DNA of 64,000 bases from Terasakiella sp. SH-1 (GTDB lineage: Bacteria; Pseudomonadota; Alphaproteobacteria; Rhodospirillales; Terasakiellaceae), in the NCBI RefSeq assembly GCF_004564135.1, contig NZ_CP038255.1, positions 1,272,501-1,336,500 of the forward strand, in the 5' to 3' direction. The notes under the pieces were generated by a model. It was not told the DNA's origin. It saw nothing but the letters and a program-made list of their open reading frames with translations, and ran no database searches. A program made the position numbers and the translations under genes. Positions 27,970 to 35,950 of this stretch are shown here, piece by piece (position 1 is the stretch's first letter; each line of letters begins with the position of its first letter).

Positions 27970-29742
27970 TTAAGCCACCTCTACCTGTGTCGCTTTAAAT
28001 AGGAATTTCTGCATGTCCCATGCCCCTGTCGGGCAACGTTCCGCGCAAAGGCCACAGTGCAGACAAACATCTTCATCTTTGACCATGATTTTTTTGCTGG
28101 CAAGTGCATCAGAGACATAAATGTCTTTTTCGTTACCCACAGCCGGAACGCGCAGGCGTGAACGCAGATCATCTTCATCACCATTGTCGATGAAGTTGAT
28201 ACAATCCATCGGACAGATATCTTCACAAGATACACATTCGATACAACGATCGCCTAAGAAGACAGTCTGAACGTCGCAGCTCAAACAACGTGAGGCTTCT
28301 TTCAGGGCCAGCTTTTCATCAAAGCCCAACTCAACTTCCGCCATCATGTCTTTCATGGCTTCTTCCAAATTCATCACCGGCACTTTATTGCGCGGGTCAT
28401 TGGAAACAGCACTTTGATAAGACCACTCATGAATACCCATTTTCTGAGATTCCATGGTGTAGTTCCCTGCCGGGATCTCATCGAGTTCTTTGTCATCAGA
28501 CAGCATACGGTCAATAGAGGCCGCAGCAATGTGACCGTGGGCCACAGCTGTAATGATGTTTTCCGGACCAAAGGCCGCATCACCTGCAAAGAAAACTTTC
28601 TCGTGGCTGGATTGCAGCGTGTCTTTATTCAGAACTGCCATGCCCCAGTCATCAAAATCAATGCCGATGTTGCGCTCAATCCAGGGGAAGCTGGCATCCT
28701 GACCAACAGCAACCAGCACAAGGTCACATTCCACCAGCATTTTCTCACCGGTGGAGACCAGGTTACGTTTGCCCTTGTCCCACTGTGTTTCAACGCGTTC
28801 GAATTCAACGCCGATGAATTTGCCGTCTTCAATGACGTAACGCAGCGGTGTGTGGTTCGGGATGATTTCAACACCTTCTTCCATGGCGTCTTCACGCTCC
28901 CATGGGGAAGATTTCATTTCGTCATAGGTGGAACGAACGATGGCTTTGACTTCGCTGGCACCCAGGCGACGTGCTGTACGGGTACAGTCCATTGCCGTGT
29001 TACCACCGCCCAGAACAACAACGCGTTTCGGGGCTTCTTTAACGTGTTCGAATGTGACACCAGCCAGCCAGTTGATCCCGATTTGAACGTGATCTCCAGC
29101 TTCTTCCAGACCGTCCATTTTTAATGGGCGACCAGACGGGGCACCTGTGCCGACAACAACAGCGTCGTAGCCTTCATCCAGAACAGATTTCAGGGACGTC
29201 AATTCTTCACCAAAGCGGGTGTTCACACCAAAATCGAGAACCGTGTCTACTTCGCTGTTCAATGTATCCAGCGGCAAGCGGAAAGACGGGATTTGTGTGC
29301 GCATCATGCCGCCAGCCTGGGCGTCGCGCTCATAAAGTGTTACGTCATACCCCAGTGGCATCAAATCACGTGCAACTGTCAGGGAAGCCGGACCTGCACC
29401 AAGCAAGGCAATCTTTTTGCCATTCTTTTCTGTCGGGATTTGCGGCAGGCGGTCTTTGATATCTTCTTTATTGTCGGCAGCAACACGTTTGAGGCGACAG
29501 ATCGCCACCGGATTTTCTTCTACGCGTTGGCGGCGACAGGCCGGTTCACACGGGCGGTCACATACACGACCCAGAACACCCGGAAAGACGTTTGCTTCCC
29601 AGTTGACCATATAAGAGTCTGTGTAACGACGTGCGAGGATCAAGCGAATATATTCAGGAACCGGCGTGTGGGCCGGACAGGCATATTGGCAATCGACCAC
29701 TTTATGAAAGTGTGCCGGATCAGAAGTGTTGGTTGGTTTCAC
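27970..29742 (-). CDS. FAD-dependent pyridine nucleotide oxidoreductase with two [4Fe-4S] clusters (KorC-like)
   Basis: The 590-residue product resembles the glutamate synthase small subunit with an added ferredoxin domain. It has an N-terminal cysteine region (VCDRPCEPACRRQRVEEN), an FAD site in LLGAGPASLTVARDL, and an NAD(P) site in VVLGGGNTAMDCTRTA. A second FAD contact is VFFAGDAAFGPENIITAVAHG. Two 4Fe-4S motifs, CIECVSCEDICPMDC and CLHCGLCAERCPTGA, lie near residues 505-575. It is the first gene of the unit with korA and korB. In Azoarcus/Thauera a KorC subunit of this kind couples 2-oxoglutarate oxidation to NADP reduction via ferredoxin, and the same role is inferred here. Confidence 0.88.
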   Translation of the reverse strand: MKPTNTSDPAHFHKVVDCQYACPAHTPVPEYIRLILARRYTDSYMVNWEANVFPGVLGRVCDRPCEPACRRQRVEENPVAICRLKRVAADNKEDIKDRLPQIPTEKNGKKIALLGAGPASLTVARDLMPLGYDVTLYERDAQAGGMMRTQIPSFRLPLDTLNSEVDTVLDFGVNTRFGEELTSLKSVLDEGYDAVVVGTGAPSGRPLKMDGLEEAGDHVQIGINWLAGVTFEHVKEAPKRVVVLGGGNTAMDCTRTARRLGASEVKAIVRSTYDEMKSSPWEREDAMEEGVEIIPNHTPLRYVIEDGKFIGVEFERVETQWDKGKRNLVSTGEKMLVECDLVLVAVGQDASFPWIERNIGIDFDDWGMAVLNKDTLQSSHEKVFFAGDAAFGPENIITAVAHGHIAAASIDRMLSDDKELDEIPAGNYTMESQKMGIHEWSYQSAVSNDPRNKVPVMNLEEAMKDMMAEVELGFDEKLALKEASRCLSCDVQTVFLGDRCIECVSCEDICPMDCINFIDNGDEDDLRSRLRVPAVGNEKDIYVSDALASKKIMVKDEDVCLHCGLCAERCPTGAWDMQKFLFKATQVEVA

Positions 29743-30023
29743 GGGGCAACCCTATCTCACTAGCTGTCAAAAAAAAATCATATAGCTGGCGTTTGTATGA
29801 TTATTCCACCTTTTCTTCAAGTAAGACTTTAGTAAAAAGCGTTATTTTTCATGGTCTTACCACTTAATTGGTCATACCTCTTTTTACATTTATATAAGAT
29901 GTTTTTGTTATGCGGATCTGTATTCTCCCTAGGTTGTTTTAAATACCGTAAATAAGATATCTTTTTGTAGTAATTTTAAAGTGCAAAGTTTGTTTTTCTA
30001 ATAAACGCTTGTGGAGAAGACGA

Positions 30024-30977
30024 ATGGATAAAAAATTGAAAATCGGTGTGTCGAGCTGTTTGTTGGGACAGGAAGTACGCTACAATGGTGGGCATTGTCA
30101 TAACCGTTTTGTCACGAAATCTCTGGGGACATATGCTGAATTTGTCCCGACTTGTCCTGAAACTGCGATTGGTATGGGCATTCCGCGTGAAACTGTACGT
30201 CTGGAACGTTCTGCTGAGGGGAAAGTTGAAATGCTTGCCCCAAAGTCAGGTCATGATTTTACCCAAGACATGCGTGCTTTTTCAAAAAGCTGGTGTGAGC
30301 AGTTGGATCAAATGGATCTGGATGGGTTTGTTTTTAAGAAAAACTCCCCAAGTTGCGGTGTGTTCAGAGTCAAAATTTATCAAAACGGCCAGCCTGCCCA
30401 GCGTCGGGGCCGTGGTTTGTTTGCTCAAGAGGTTATGGACAGATGCCCCGAACTCCCTGTGGAAGAAGATGGGCGTTTAGCTGACCCGATGTTGAGAGAG
30501 CAATTTATTAACCGTGTTTTTGCCTTTCGCCGGGTGAAAGATGTGTTTAAGGGGGATTGGAAGCGTAAAGATATTATTGCGTTTCATGCTCGCGAAAAAA
30601 TGTTGTTGATGGCTCATCACCCCCAACAGGCAAAAGTGCTGGGTCGTTTGCTCGGGAATGTGAAGTCCTTTGAACGCGACGATTTCAAGATGGTCTATAT
30701 TAAGGAATTCATGGCTTGTGTGAATCATAAGGCCAGCCGGGGCAAGCAGGTTAATGCCTTGATGCATATGGCGGGCTATCTGAAGAAAAAACAGACAGCG
30801 CAGGGCCGGGCTGAGTTAAATCAATTGATCGCAGGCTATCAGCGCGGACAATATCCACTGTCTGTTCCGTTGACGTTAATGACACATATGGTGCGTCGTT
30901 TTGAACAGTCTTATTTGGCACAGCAAAGTTATCTCAAGCCTCACCCGCAGGAATTGGCTTTGCGTAACTATAGCTAA
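30024..30977 (+). CDS. DUF523 and DUF1722 (YbgA) domain protein
   Basis: The 317-residue form starts at MDKKLKIGVSSCLLGQEVRY; GGAGAAGA sits just upstream, so the TTG 15 bp earlier is rejected. Residues 1-150 are DUF523, with SSCLLGQEVRYNGG, FVPTCPETAIGMGIPRE, KKNSPSCG and NGQPAQRRGRGLFA. Residues 190-300 are DUF1722/YbgA, with HAREKMLLMAHHPQ and HMAGYLKKK. This fusion often neighbours photolyase genes and is of uncertain function, with conserved cysteines that suggest metal or thiol chemistry. An IS element begins 9 bp after its stop codon. Confidence 0.88.
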   Translation: MDKKLKIGVSSCLLGQEVRYNGGHCHNRFVTKSLGTYAEFVPTCPETAIGMGIPRETVRLERSAEGKVEMLAPKSGHDFTQDMRAFSKSWCEQLDQMDLDGFVFKKNSPSCGVFRVKIYQNGQPAQRRGRGLFAQEVMDRCPELPVEEDGRLADPMLREQFINRVFAFRRVKDVFKGDWKRKDIIAFHAREKMLLMAHHPQQAKVLGRLLGNVKSFERDDFKMVYIKEFMACVNHKASRGKQVNALMHMAGYLKKKQTAQGRAELNQLIAGYQRGQYPLSVPLTLMTHMVRRFEQSYLAQQSYLKPHPQELALRNYS

Positions 30978-30986
30978 ATTAATTAA

Positions 30987-31706
30987 GGGGCTGAAGTAGC
31001 TAAGGGTTAATGTTTAGCCTGTTTATACCATATTTTCAGCTGCTTTAGGAGGTCTGCGTGGTTGCCTCCATTGAAACGCCATTCACACTCCTTGAGAAAC
31101 CAGTAGAAATGGTCAGGTTTGATACCGTTGAATTTCCGCATATGACGCTTTGCCTGATTCCAAAAGTTCTCAATGCCATTGATGTGATTTTGTTTGTCTG
31201 CAAAGAGTTTGGAATGGTTGATGCGGCGGTGATGAAAGTCCGAAACATCCAATGCGTTGTAAGCGCCAAACGTATCGGTATAGACGATACTGTCAGGCTC
31301 GACCTTCTCCTGAATAATCGGTAACAGCGTCTCTGTCTTTGCATTGGGAATGATTGCCGTATAGACCTTGCCACCCCGCTTTAAAAGGCCAAACACAGCC
31401 ACTTTGCCGCCAGCACCACGACCTCGTTTTCCTTTACGGACACCGCCAAAATAACTTTCATCAGCTTCAATCTCGCTTTGCAAACGATAGCTCGGCAACT
31501 TGCTGGCAATCAATTGGCGAAGCCGCATGAAGAAGCGGATCGCTGTGTTCGCTTGGACACCTACAATTTCAGCAGTCGCACGAGCCGTGCTGCCTGCGAC
31601 AAAATGCTCAATCAACTTGCTTTGCTGACGTAAAGTCAGACGACTTTTTCGGATGTACATCGTAGCCATTATAGAACCTCTTTCAGTCCTTAGCTACTTC
31701 AGCCCC
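30987..31706 (-). mobile_element. Intact IS1595-family insertion sequence (IS1016-like), 720 bp
   Basis: Both ends read inwards GGGGCTGAAGTAGCTAAGG, giving 19-bp or longer terminal inverted repeats at 30987-31005 and 31688-31706. They are flanked by an 8-bp target duplication TTAATTAA (30979-30986 and 31707-31714), the duplication size expected for IS1595. Because TTAATTAA is itself a palindrome, the inverted repeat appears to extend beyond the true ends. The element has a single transposase gene and looks complete, and the perfect duplication suggests recent insertion. It landed between the convergent DUF523 and cytochrome b genes and interrupts neither. Confidence 0.9.
31007..31669 (-). CDS. 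IS1595-family transposase (ISXO2-like DDE domain)
   Basis: The 220-residue transposase has an N-terminal helix-turn-helix (LTLRQQSKLIEHFVAGSTAR, then TAEIVGVQANTAIRFF). The ISXO2-like catalytic core carries the first acidic residue in EIEADESYFGGVRKGKRGRG, the second in IVYTDTFGAYNAL and a third in HINGIENFWNQAKRHMRKFNG. Length is normal for short IS1016-type elements. The frame is intact. It fills nearly the whole element, with 20 and 37 bp left at the ends. Confidence 0.93.
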   Translation of the reverse strand: MATMYIRKSRLTLRQQSKLIEHFVAGSTARATAEIVGVQANTAIRFFMRLRQLIASKLPSYRLQSEIEADESYFGGVRKGKRGRGAGGKVAVFGLLKRGGKVYTAIIPNAKTETLLPIIQEKVEPDSIVYTDTFGAYNALDVSDFHHRRINHSKLFADKQNHINGIENFWNQAKRHMRKFNGIKPDHFYWFLKECEWRFNGGNHADLLKQLKIWYKQAKH

Positions 31707-31710
31707 TTAA

Positions 31711-31738
31711 TTAATCAAAATTACTCGGGATTTGCTAT
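31711..31738 (+). repeat. Copy 2 of the exact 28-bp dispersed repeat
   Basis: Identical, in reverse complement, to 13670-13697. It overlaps the last four bases of the right IS target duplication and ends just before the stop codon of the cytochrome b gene on the minus strand. The shared bases therefore pre-date or include part of the insertion target. Confidence 0.75.
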
Positions 31739-31739
31739 G

Positions 31740-32417
31740 TCAAAAATGCCAGATGTTGAGGGCCAGCCAAACCGTGCCAGCAGAACAGGCCAGTAAGATT
31801 AGGGCCTTGAAGGATGATTGTTGTTTCAGTTCTTGTCCTTCTGGAACGATCTCTGCATCTTTATTGCCTGTGACCATGGCGCGGATGAGATTTTCTTTTT
31901 TGAAAATCAGATAAAATAGCGCTGCACTCACATGTAGGGCCACACAGGCGAGAATAACCCAGAAGCCAAGGCGGTGGAGCGTTCCTGCCAAACTTACCAT
32001 GTCTGATGACGCAAGAAAGACCAGTGGGCCTTCAACAATGATTTCGTCGGTTGTGAATAATCCCATACTGCCCTGCCCTAATAAAAGAAGCAAAAGCGCA
32101 ATTACCATCAAGCCACCGACCGGGTTATGGCCGAGGAATTTTTGCGGCATGGGGTCTTTTAAAGACATCAGATAGGTGAAGACAGCTTTCGGGCCTTTGA
32201 TGAAATCACTAAAGCGTGCGGTATTAGACCCAAACAGCCCCCATAACAGGCGATAGAGACATAAAGTCAGGATCGCATAGCCATTCCACATATGATAGGT
32301 CATGTTAACATCACCAAACTCAAAGGTGAGATAGGCATTGATGAACAAGGCCACCAGCGTCCAGTGGAACAAGCGGGTTGGGAGGTCCCATGTGGGAATT
32401 TTTTGATTGGATTTCAT
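31740..32417 (-). CDS. Cytochrome b561-family membrane protein
   Basis: The 225-residue integral membrane protein has four to five hydrophobic helices. It opens with TWDLPTRLFHWTLVALFINAY, which has the haem-ligand histidine of the prokaryotic cytochrome b561 / Ni-Fe hydrogenase cytochrome b family. Further histidines in NMTYHMWNG, GHNPVGGLM, GTLHRLGFW and VALHVSAALFY fit two b haems. It would pass electrons between quinol and a periplasmic c-type cytochrome. The gene lies 95 bp downstream of a cytochrome c' gene, a common pairing, with a stem-loop between them. Confidence 0.88.
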   Translation of the reverse strand: MKSNQKIPTWDLPTRLFHWTLVALFINAYLTFEFGDVNMTYHMWNGYAILTLCLYRLLWGLFGSNTARFSDFIKGPKAVFTYLMSLKDPMPQKFLGHNPVGGLMVIALLLLLLGQGSMGLFTTDEIIVEGPLVFLASSDMVSLAGTLHRLGFWVILACVALHVSAALFYLIFKKENLIRAMVTGNKDAEIVPEGQELKQQSSFKALILLACSAGTVWLALNIWHF

Positions 32418-32458
32418 AAGCGCCGCCTTAGTTCAAGATCTATTAATTTAAACAGAAC

Positions 32459-32488
32459 AGGGCATCCTATCTCAGAATAAGATGCCCT
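32459..32488. terminator. Stem-loop between cytochrome c' and cytochrome b genes
   Basis: AGGGCATC (32459-32466) pairs with GATGCCCT (32481-32488) across a 14-nt loop. No strong T run follows on the minus strand (GTTCTGTTT), so it may be an attenuator or an mRNA-stabilising hairpin rather than a full terminator. Confidence 0.5.
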
Positions 32489-32512
32489 CCCCTTTATTTT
32501 TAGCAAAAAATA

Positions 32513-32956
32513 TTATTTCTTGCGGAACTCTTTGTGACAGGCTTTACACGAACCGCCCAGTGTTTTGAAGGCTTCAACCTGTGCAGCTTTATCGCCGCTT
32601 TTGGCTGCTTCAATCAAGCCAAGTGTTGCGCCATAAGCGGCTTTGCCTTTTTCCTGGAAGCCACTCATGTTGGTCCAGATTTCAGGCTTTGCTTTGGTTT
32701 CACCGACATCAGAACCTGCCGGGTAGGCTTTGCCCATATGGTCAAAAGCACCTTTGATCGCTTCGGCATGGTAAAGCGCATCGCCCTTACCGCCGAGGAA
32801 CAAGATAGCTTTCAAAGAACCCATGTGGCCGCCAGCAACTTTATAGATGCTTTGACGGTGAACGATTGCCGGGTTGCTTTCCGCAGCGATTGCAGTTGAA
32901 GCGATACCGACAAAGGCAGTCGCACAGATACATGCAGCAAGAGCGAGTTTTTTCAT
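32513..32956 (-). CDS. Cytochrome c' (class II cytochrome c)
   Basis: The 147-residue precursor has a signal peptide (MKKLALAACICATAFVGIAS, cleavage near AIAAES). The mature domain is a four-helix bundle with the haem motif CKACH four residues from the C-terminal FRKK, the diagnostic position for class II cytochromes. These periplasmic proteins bind NO and moderate nitrosative stress. The gene precedes the cytochrome b561 gene. It is divergent from the cytochrome c gene at 33166, with about 210 bp of shared upstream DNA. Confidence 0.92.
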   Translation of the reverse strand: MKKLALAACICATAFVGIASTAIAAESNPAIVHRQSIYKVAGGHMGSLKAILFLGGKGDALYHAEAIKGAFDHMGKAYPAGSDVGETKAKPEIWTNMSGFQEKGKAAYGATLGLIEAAKSGDKAAQVEAFKTLGGSCKACHKEFRKK

Positions 32957-33165
32957 TTGATCCTCTATTTGAAAGAAAGATTTATTCTAGGTTTGTTGAA
33001 TGTAACACACCTTATGCTGGTTTATTATCTATTTAAATAAGTTCTTTGTAACAGACTGTAACAACCCTATATAAATTATGGGGAAATGCCCATTTAGCCC
33101 TTATCAAAGACGATAGGGTCGTGTATGAAGAGGGCAATCTAAAAACTCAATTCGGAGAAATCATC

Positions 33166-33540
33166 ATGCGTTTTATTCTGTCTGCCGCTGCTGCCTTGAC
33201 GTTTGCAACATCTGCAATTGCCGGCAACATCCCGACTCACCCGAGTTTTTCAAAAGACGTTATGCCGATCCTGGAAAAGAACTGTAAAAAGTGTCATATG
33301 GCAGGCGGTGAAGGTTTTGTTGCATCCGGTTTCTCTATGGAAAGCCATGAGGCAATCATGAAAGGGACAAAACATGGTCCTGTGATTGTTCCCGGTGATG
33401 CGTCTCTCAGCAACTTGGTACGTATGATTGAAGGTGAAACTGATCTGGCGTTGAAAATGCCACACAACACACGCCGCCTGGAAAAATCAGATCGCAATAT
33501 CATCCGCCGCTGGATCAACGATGGTGCGAAAAAGAACTAA
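33166..33540 (+). CDS. Periplasmic c-type cytochrome (planctomycete-type C domain-like)
   Basis: The 124-residue product starts MRFILSAAAALTFATSAIAG, a signal peptide with GGAGAAA upstream of the ATG; a GTG 45 bp earlier is rejected for lack of a leader-like sequence. The mature part has one haem site CKKCH in MPILEKNCKKCHMAGGEGF. A later methionine-rich stretch (LVRMIEGE, LKMPH) could supply the sixth ligand. The layout resembles short cytochrome c domains with 'KDVMPILEKNC' openings. A strong terminator follows 25 bp after the stop. Confidence 0.85.
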   Translation: MRFILSAAAALTFATSAIAGNIPTHPSFSKDVMPILEKNCKKCHMAGGEGFVASGFSMESHEAIMKGTKHGPVIVPGDASLSNLVRMIEGETDLALKMPHNTRRLEKSDRNIIRRWINDGAKKN

Positions 33541-33564
33541 GTTCTGCTGAACATTCAGTTATGG

Positions 33565-33600
33565 AAAAACCCGCGAATTTTTTGTCGCGGGTTTTTTATT
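33565..33600. terminator. Bidirectional Rho-independent terminator
   Basis: AACCCGCGA (33568-33576) pairs with TCGCGGGTT (33585-33593), with an A run on the left and a TTTTTT run on the right, so it can work on both strands. It separates the cytochrome c gene from the convergent histidine kinase gene, whose stop codon lies in the right flank. Confidence 0.9.
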
Positions 33601-35503
33601 GCTTGGGCAAGGTGATGATAAAACAGGTTCCTTGACCTTCCTCCGTTTCAATCTCAATCGTTCCCCCATGTTTATTGACAATAATATCGTGACTGATGGA
33701 AAGCCCCTGCCCGCTGCCTTTGCCCACTTCTTTGGTGGTAAAGAAAGGATCAAAAATACGGGAAAGATGAAGTTGTGAAATACCAATGCCGCTGTCTTTG
33801 ATGCGCAGGCTGACATGCTGCTTTGTTTCATCCGTTATGATCGTGATTGTTCCCATGTCTTTGGATTTTTCTGCAATCGCATGGGCGGCATTGACAACCA
33901 TGTTAAGCAAGACTTGATTAAGGTCACTTTCATGGGCAGGAATTGTGCTGAGCCCCTCTTTGAGGTGAAGGTCAACTGTTGCCAGACTTTTCCATTCGTT
34001 TTTACAAACAATCAGCACCCGCTCGACAATTTCGTTCAGATTGATCAGAGATTTATCTTTTCGGCTGGGATGGGCAAATTCTTTCATGGCAAGGACGATT
34101 TTTGAGACTTGCTGAACCCCGTGAACAGATTGTTGCACTGCCTGTGGAATTTCATCCCGGATAAAATCCAGGTCAGCCTCTTCAGTTGCCTCAAAGCATT
34201 CTTCAAGCGCATTGAGCTTTAATTCTTTTTCCTGAATTTCTGTAATGAGCCCTTCATAGGTTTGAATTAAGTTCAAAAGGCTTTCATAAGAGCCCCCCAT
34301 GAAATGCAGATTGTCACCGATATATTGAATGGGCGTATTGATTTCATGGGCAATCCCTGCAGCCAGTGTCCCGATGGATTCCATTTTCTGGCTTTGTAGA
34401 AGGTCGCGTTCGAGTTTTCTGTTTTTTTCGTCTGTTTCAATGATTTGCGTGATGTCCGTATCTACGCGTATGCCACCACCGATGCTCAGTGGTTTGAAAC
34501 TGTGCATGACATAACGCCCGTCTTTGGTTTTTGAAACAGGAAGGTCTGAAACCAGAGAGTTTTCAGCGGATGTACCGGGAAACAGCACCGTATCCGTCTG
34601 GGTGGCGATTGTATATTGATGCAGTTCCGTACAGTTTTTCATTGTTTGAAGGATATCTTGCGGGATATCAAAAATTTTGCCAAAGGCATCGTTAATCAAA
34701 ATGATGTTTTCATCTTCATCAAATAAAAGAACACCTTGGGAAAGGTTGGAAACTGCATCTTGCAAGATGCTTTCGGCTTTGAAGCGTTTTTCATGGGCTC
34801 TGGATAAGGCATCCTGAAGGTCATCGGCATATTTTTTCAGGGCAAGGGACATTTCATTAAAGCTATGGGCCGTATCGGCAAGTTCATCCTTTCCTTTGAC
34901 CTCAATCACGTGACCAAAGTCTCCTTGAGCAACTTTTTTTGCCCCAATTTGCAAGGATTTGAGCTGGCGGGTCAGAATTCCGCCCAGCAGGAAACCAAAA
35001 ATGCCAACCAGAATAACTTCGATAAAAGCAACACTTAAGAGGTGCTCGCGTGCCTGTTGGACAAACCCTGTGAGCTGAGTGGTTGACATCCCCAGCTCAA
35101 TCACCCCCCAGATATCATCTTCAATGGTGATAGGATGTTGGACATCCAGAATATTATCCTGCTGGGCCTCAAGAATTGTACTGTCTTCTTTGAAAACTCT
35201 GTTCAGAATATCTTTTGGCCCCTGGGCTGAAAGAACTTCCCCGGCACTGTCGCGGACACGAATATAGATGATTTGCTTGTTGGTCAGGGTCTTTTCCACC
35301 AAGGCATCCAATGTGGCAAGGTCTAGTGAAATAACGGCCTCTGCCGTCATTGTTGCCAATAACTGGGCACTGATCTGCGCCCGATTAAGCATCTGTTCTT
35401 CATTGGAGCTTTTGAGATAGTTGATACTACTGACAACCAGAAGTGTGAGCAGTAAAATCTCAATAATTGCAATGCCCAGTATGGTCTTTAGACGAAACGA
35501 CAT
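33596..35503 (-). CDS. Membrane sensor histidine kinase
   Basis: The 635-residue kinase has two membrane helices (residues 7-30 and about 150-175) enclosing a periplasmic sensor of about 120 residues. HAMP (about 175-230) follows, then a coiled coil, a PAS-like domain (about 245-350), and HisKA with phospho-acceptor AAGIAHEINTPIQYIGDN near residue 385. After an insertion of about 60 residues that contains coiled coil, HATPase comes with MVVNAAHAI, IKDSGIGISQLHL and GKGSGQGLSISHDI. The HisKA form with long insert is typical of DctB/ThcB-like hybrid-less kinases. No response regulator gene is adjacent. Confidence 0.92.
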   Translation of the reverse strand: MSFRLKTILGIAIIEILLLTLLVVSSINYLKSSNEEQMLNRAQISAQLLATMTAEAVISLDLATLDALVEKTLTNKQIIYIRVRDSAGEVLSAQGPKDILNRVFKEDSTILEAQQDNILDVQHPITIEDDIWGVIELGMSTTQLTGFVQQAREHLLSVAFIEVILVGIFGFLLGGILTRQLKSLQIGAKKVAQGDFGHVIEVKGKDELADTAHSFNEMSLALKKYADDLQDALSRAHEKRFKAESILQDAVSNLSQGVLLFDEDENIILINDAFGKIFDIPQDILQTMKNCTELHQYTIATQTDTVLFPGTSAENSLVSDLPVSKTKDGRYVMHSFKPLSIGGGIRVDTDITQIIETDEKNRKLERDLLQSQKMESIGTLAAGIAHEINTPIQYIGDNLHFMGGSYESLLNLIQTYEGLITEIQEKELKLNALEECFEATEEADLDFIRDEIPQAVQQSVHGVQQVSKIVLAMKEFAHPSRKDKSLINLNEIVERVLIVCKNEWKSLATVDLHLKEGLSTIPAHESDLNQVLLNMVVNAAHAIAEKSKDMGTITIITDETKQHVSLRIKDSGIGISQLHLSRIFDPFFTTKEVGKGSGQGLSISHDIIVNKHGGTIEIETEEGQGTCFIITLPKQ

Positions 35504-35616
35504 AAAAAATGAGAGAGCCTTAGTCCGATTTATTATTCTTTATCCGTGTATAGGGAAGCAGCATAACATAAATAACGGATTGTGGCAGAGGCTATTGTAA
35601 TTTTAGCGGCAGATAC

Positions 35617-35647
35617 AAAAATGGAGGAAGCTTGACCTCCTCCATTT
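35617..35647 (-). terminator. Rho-independent terminator (minus strand)
   Basis: On the minus strand AAATGGAGGA pairs with TCCTCCATTT and is followed by TTGT. It ends the truncated gene at 35684-35941, showing that the fragment is a genuine gene 3' end. Confidence 0.8.
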
Positions 35648-35683
35648 CAACATGTTGTTTTTTGTGCCGCGAAGGTCCTGATC

Positions 35684-35941
35684 TTAGTTTTCGGTTCTTT
35701 CAGAAATAACCATCATCACTTGTTCGTTGCCATAATTAAGGACGACCTCAAGAGGAAGCCCGCCATCTGGTACGGCTTTGGCCTCAAATGATTTTGTTGC
35801 CGGGTTTATACTCAGCCAGCTGGGAAGGTTTCCACCATCAACCAATCGCGCTGTCACTTCTGTGGTCGCAATGTTCTGGCTCACCTGCTGGGGGAGGTCA
35901 AAGCTAGCGGAATCAACAATGCGTACATTAAACCTATTCAT
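35684..35941 (-). pseudogene. C-terminal remnant of a cadherin/Ig-like (Cadg-type) domain protein
   Basis: The open frame of 85 codons reads ATTEVTARLVDGGNLPSWLS then INPATKSFEAKAVPDGG and ends VVLNYGNEQVMMVISE. 'L-x-DG-x-x-LPSWL-x-x-(D/N)PAT-x-x-F' is the signature of dystroglycan-type cadherin-like (He_PIG/Cadg) domains found at the ends of large secreted adhesins. No start with a ribosome binding site is visible, and homology to hsdR begins on the opposite strand within 15 bp upstream. The rest of the gene has therefore been lost at a recombination junction near 35945. Its own terminator follows at 35617. Confidence 0.6.
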
Positions 35942-35950
35942 CAGCCATAG

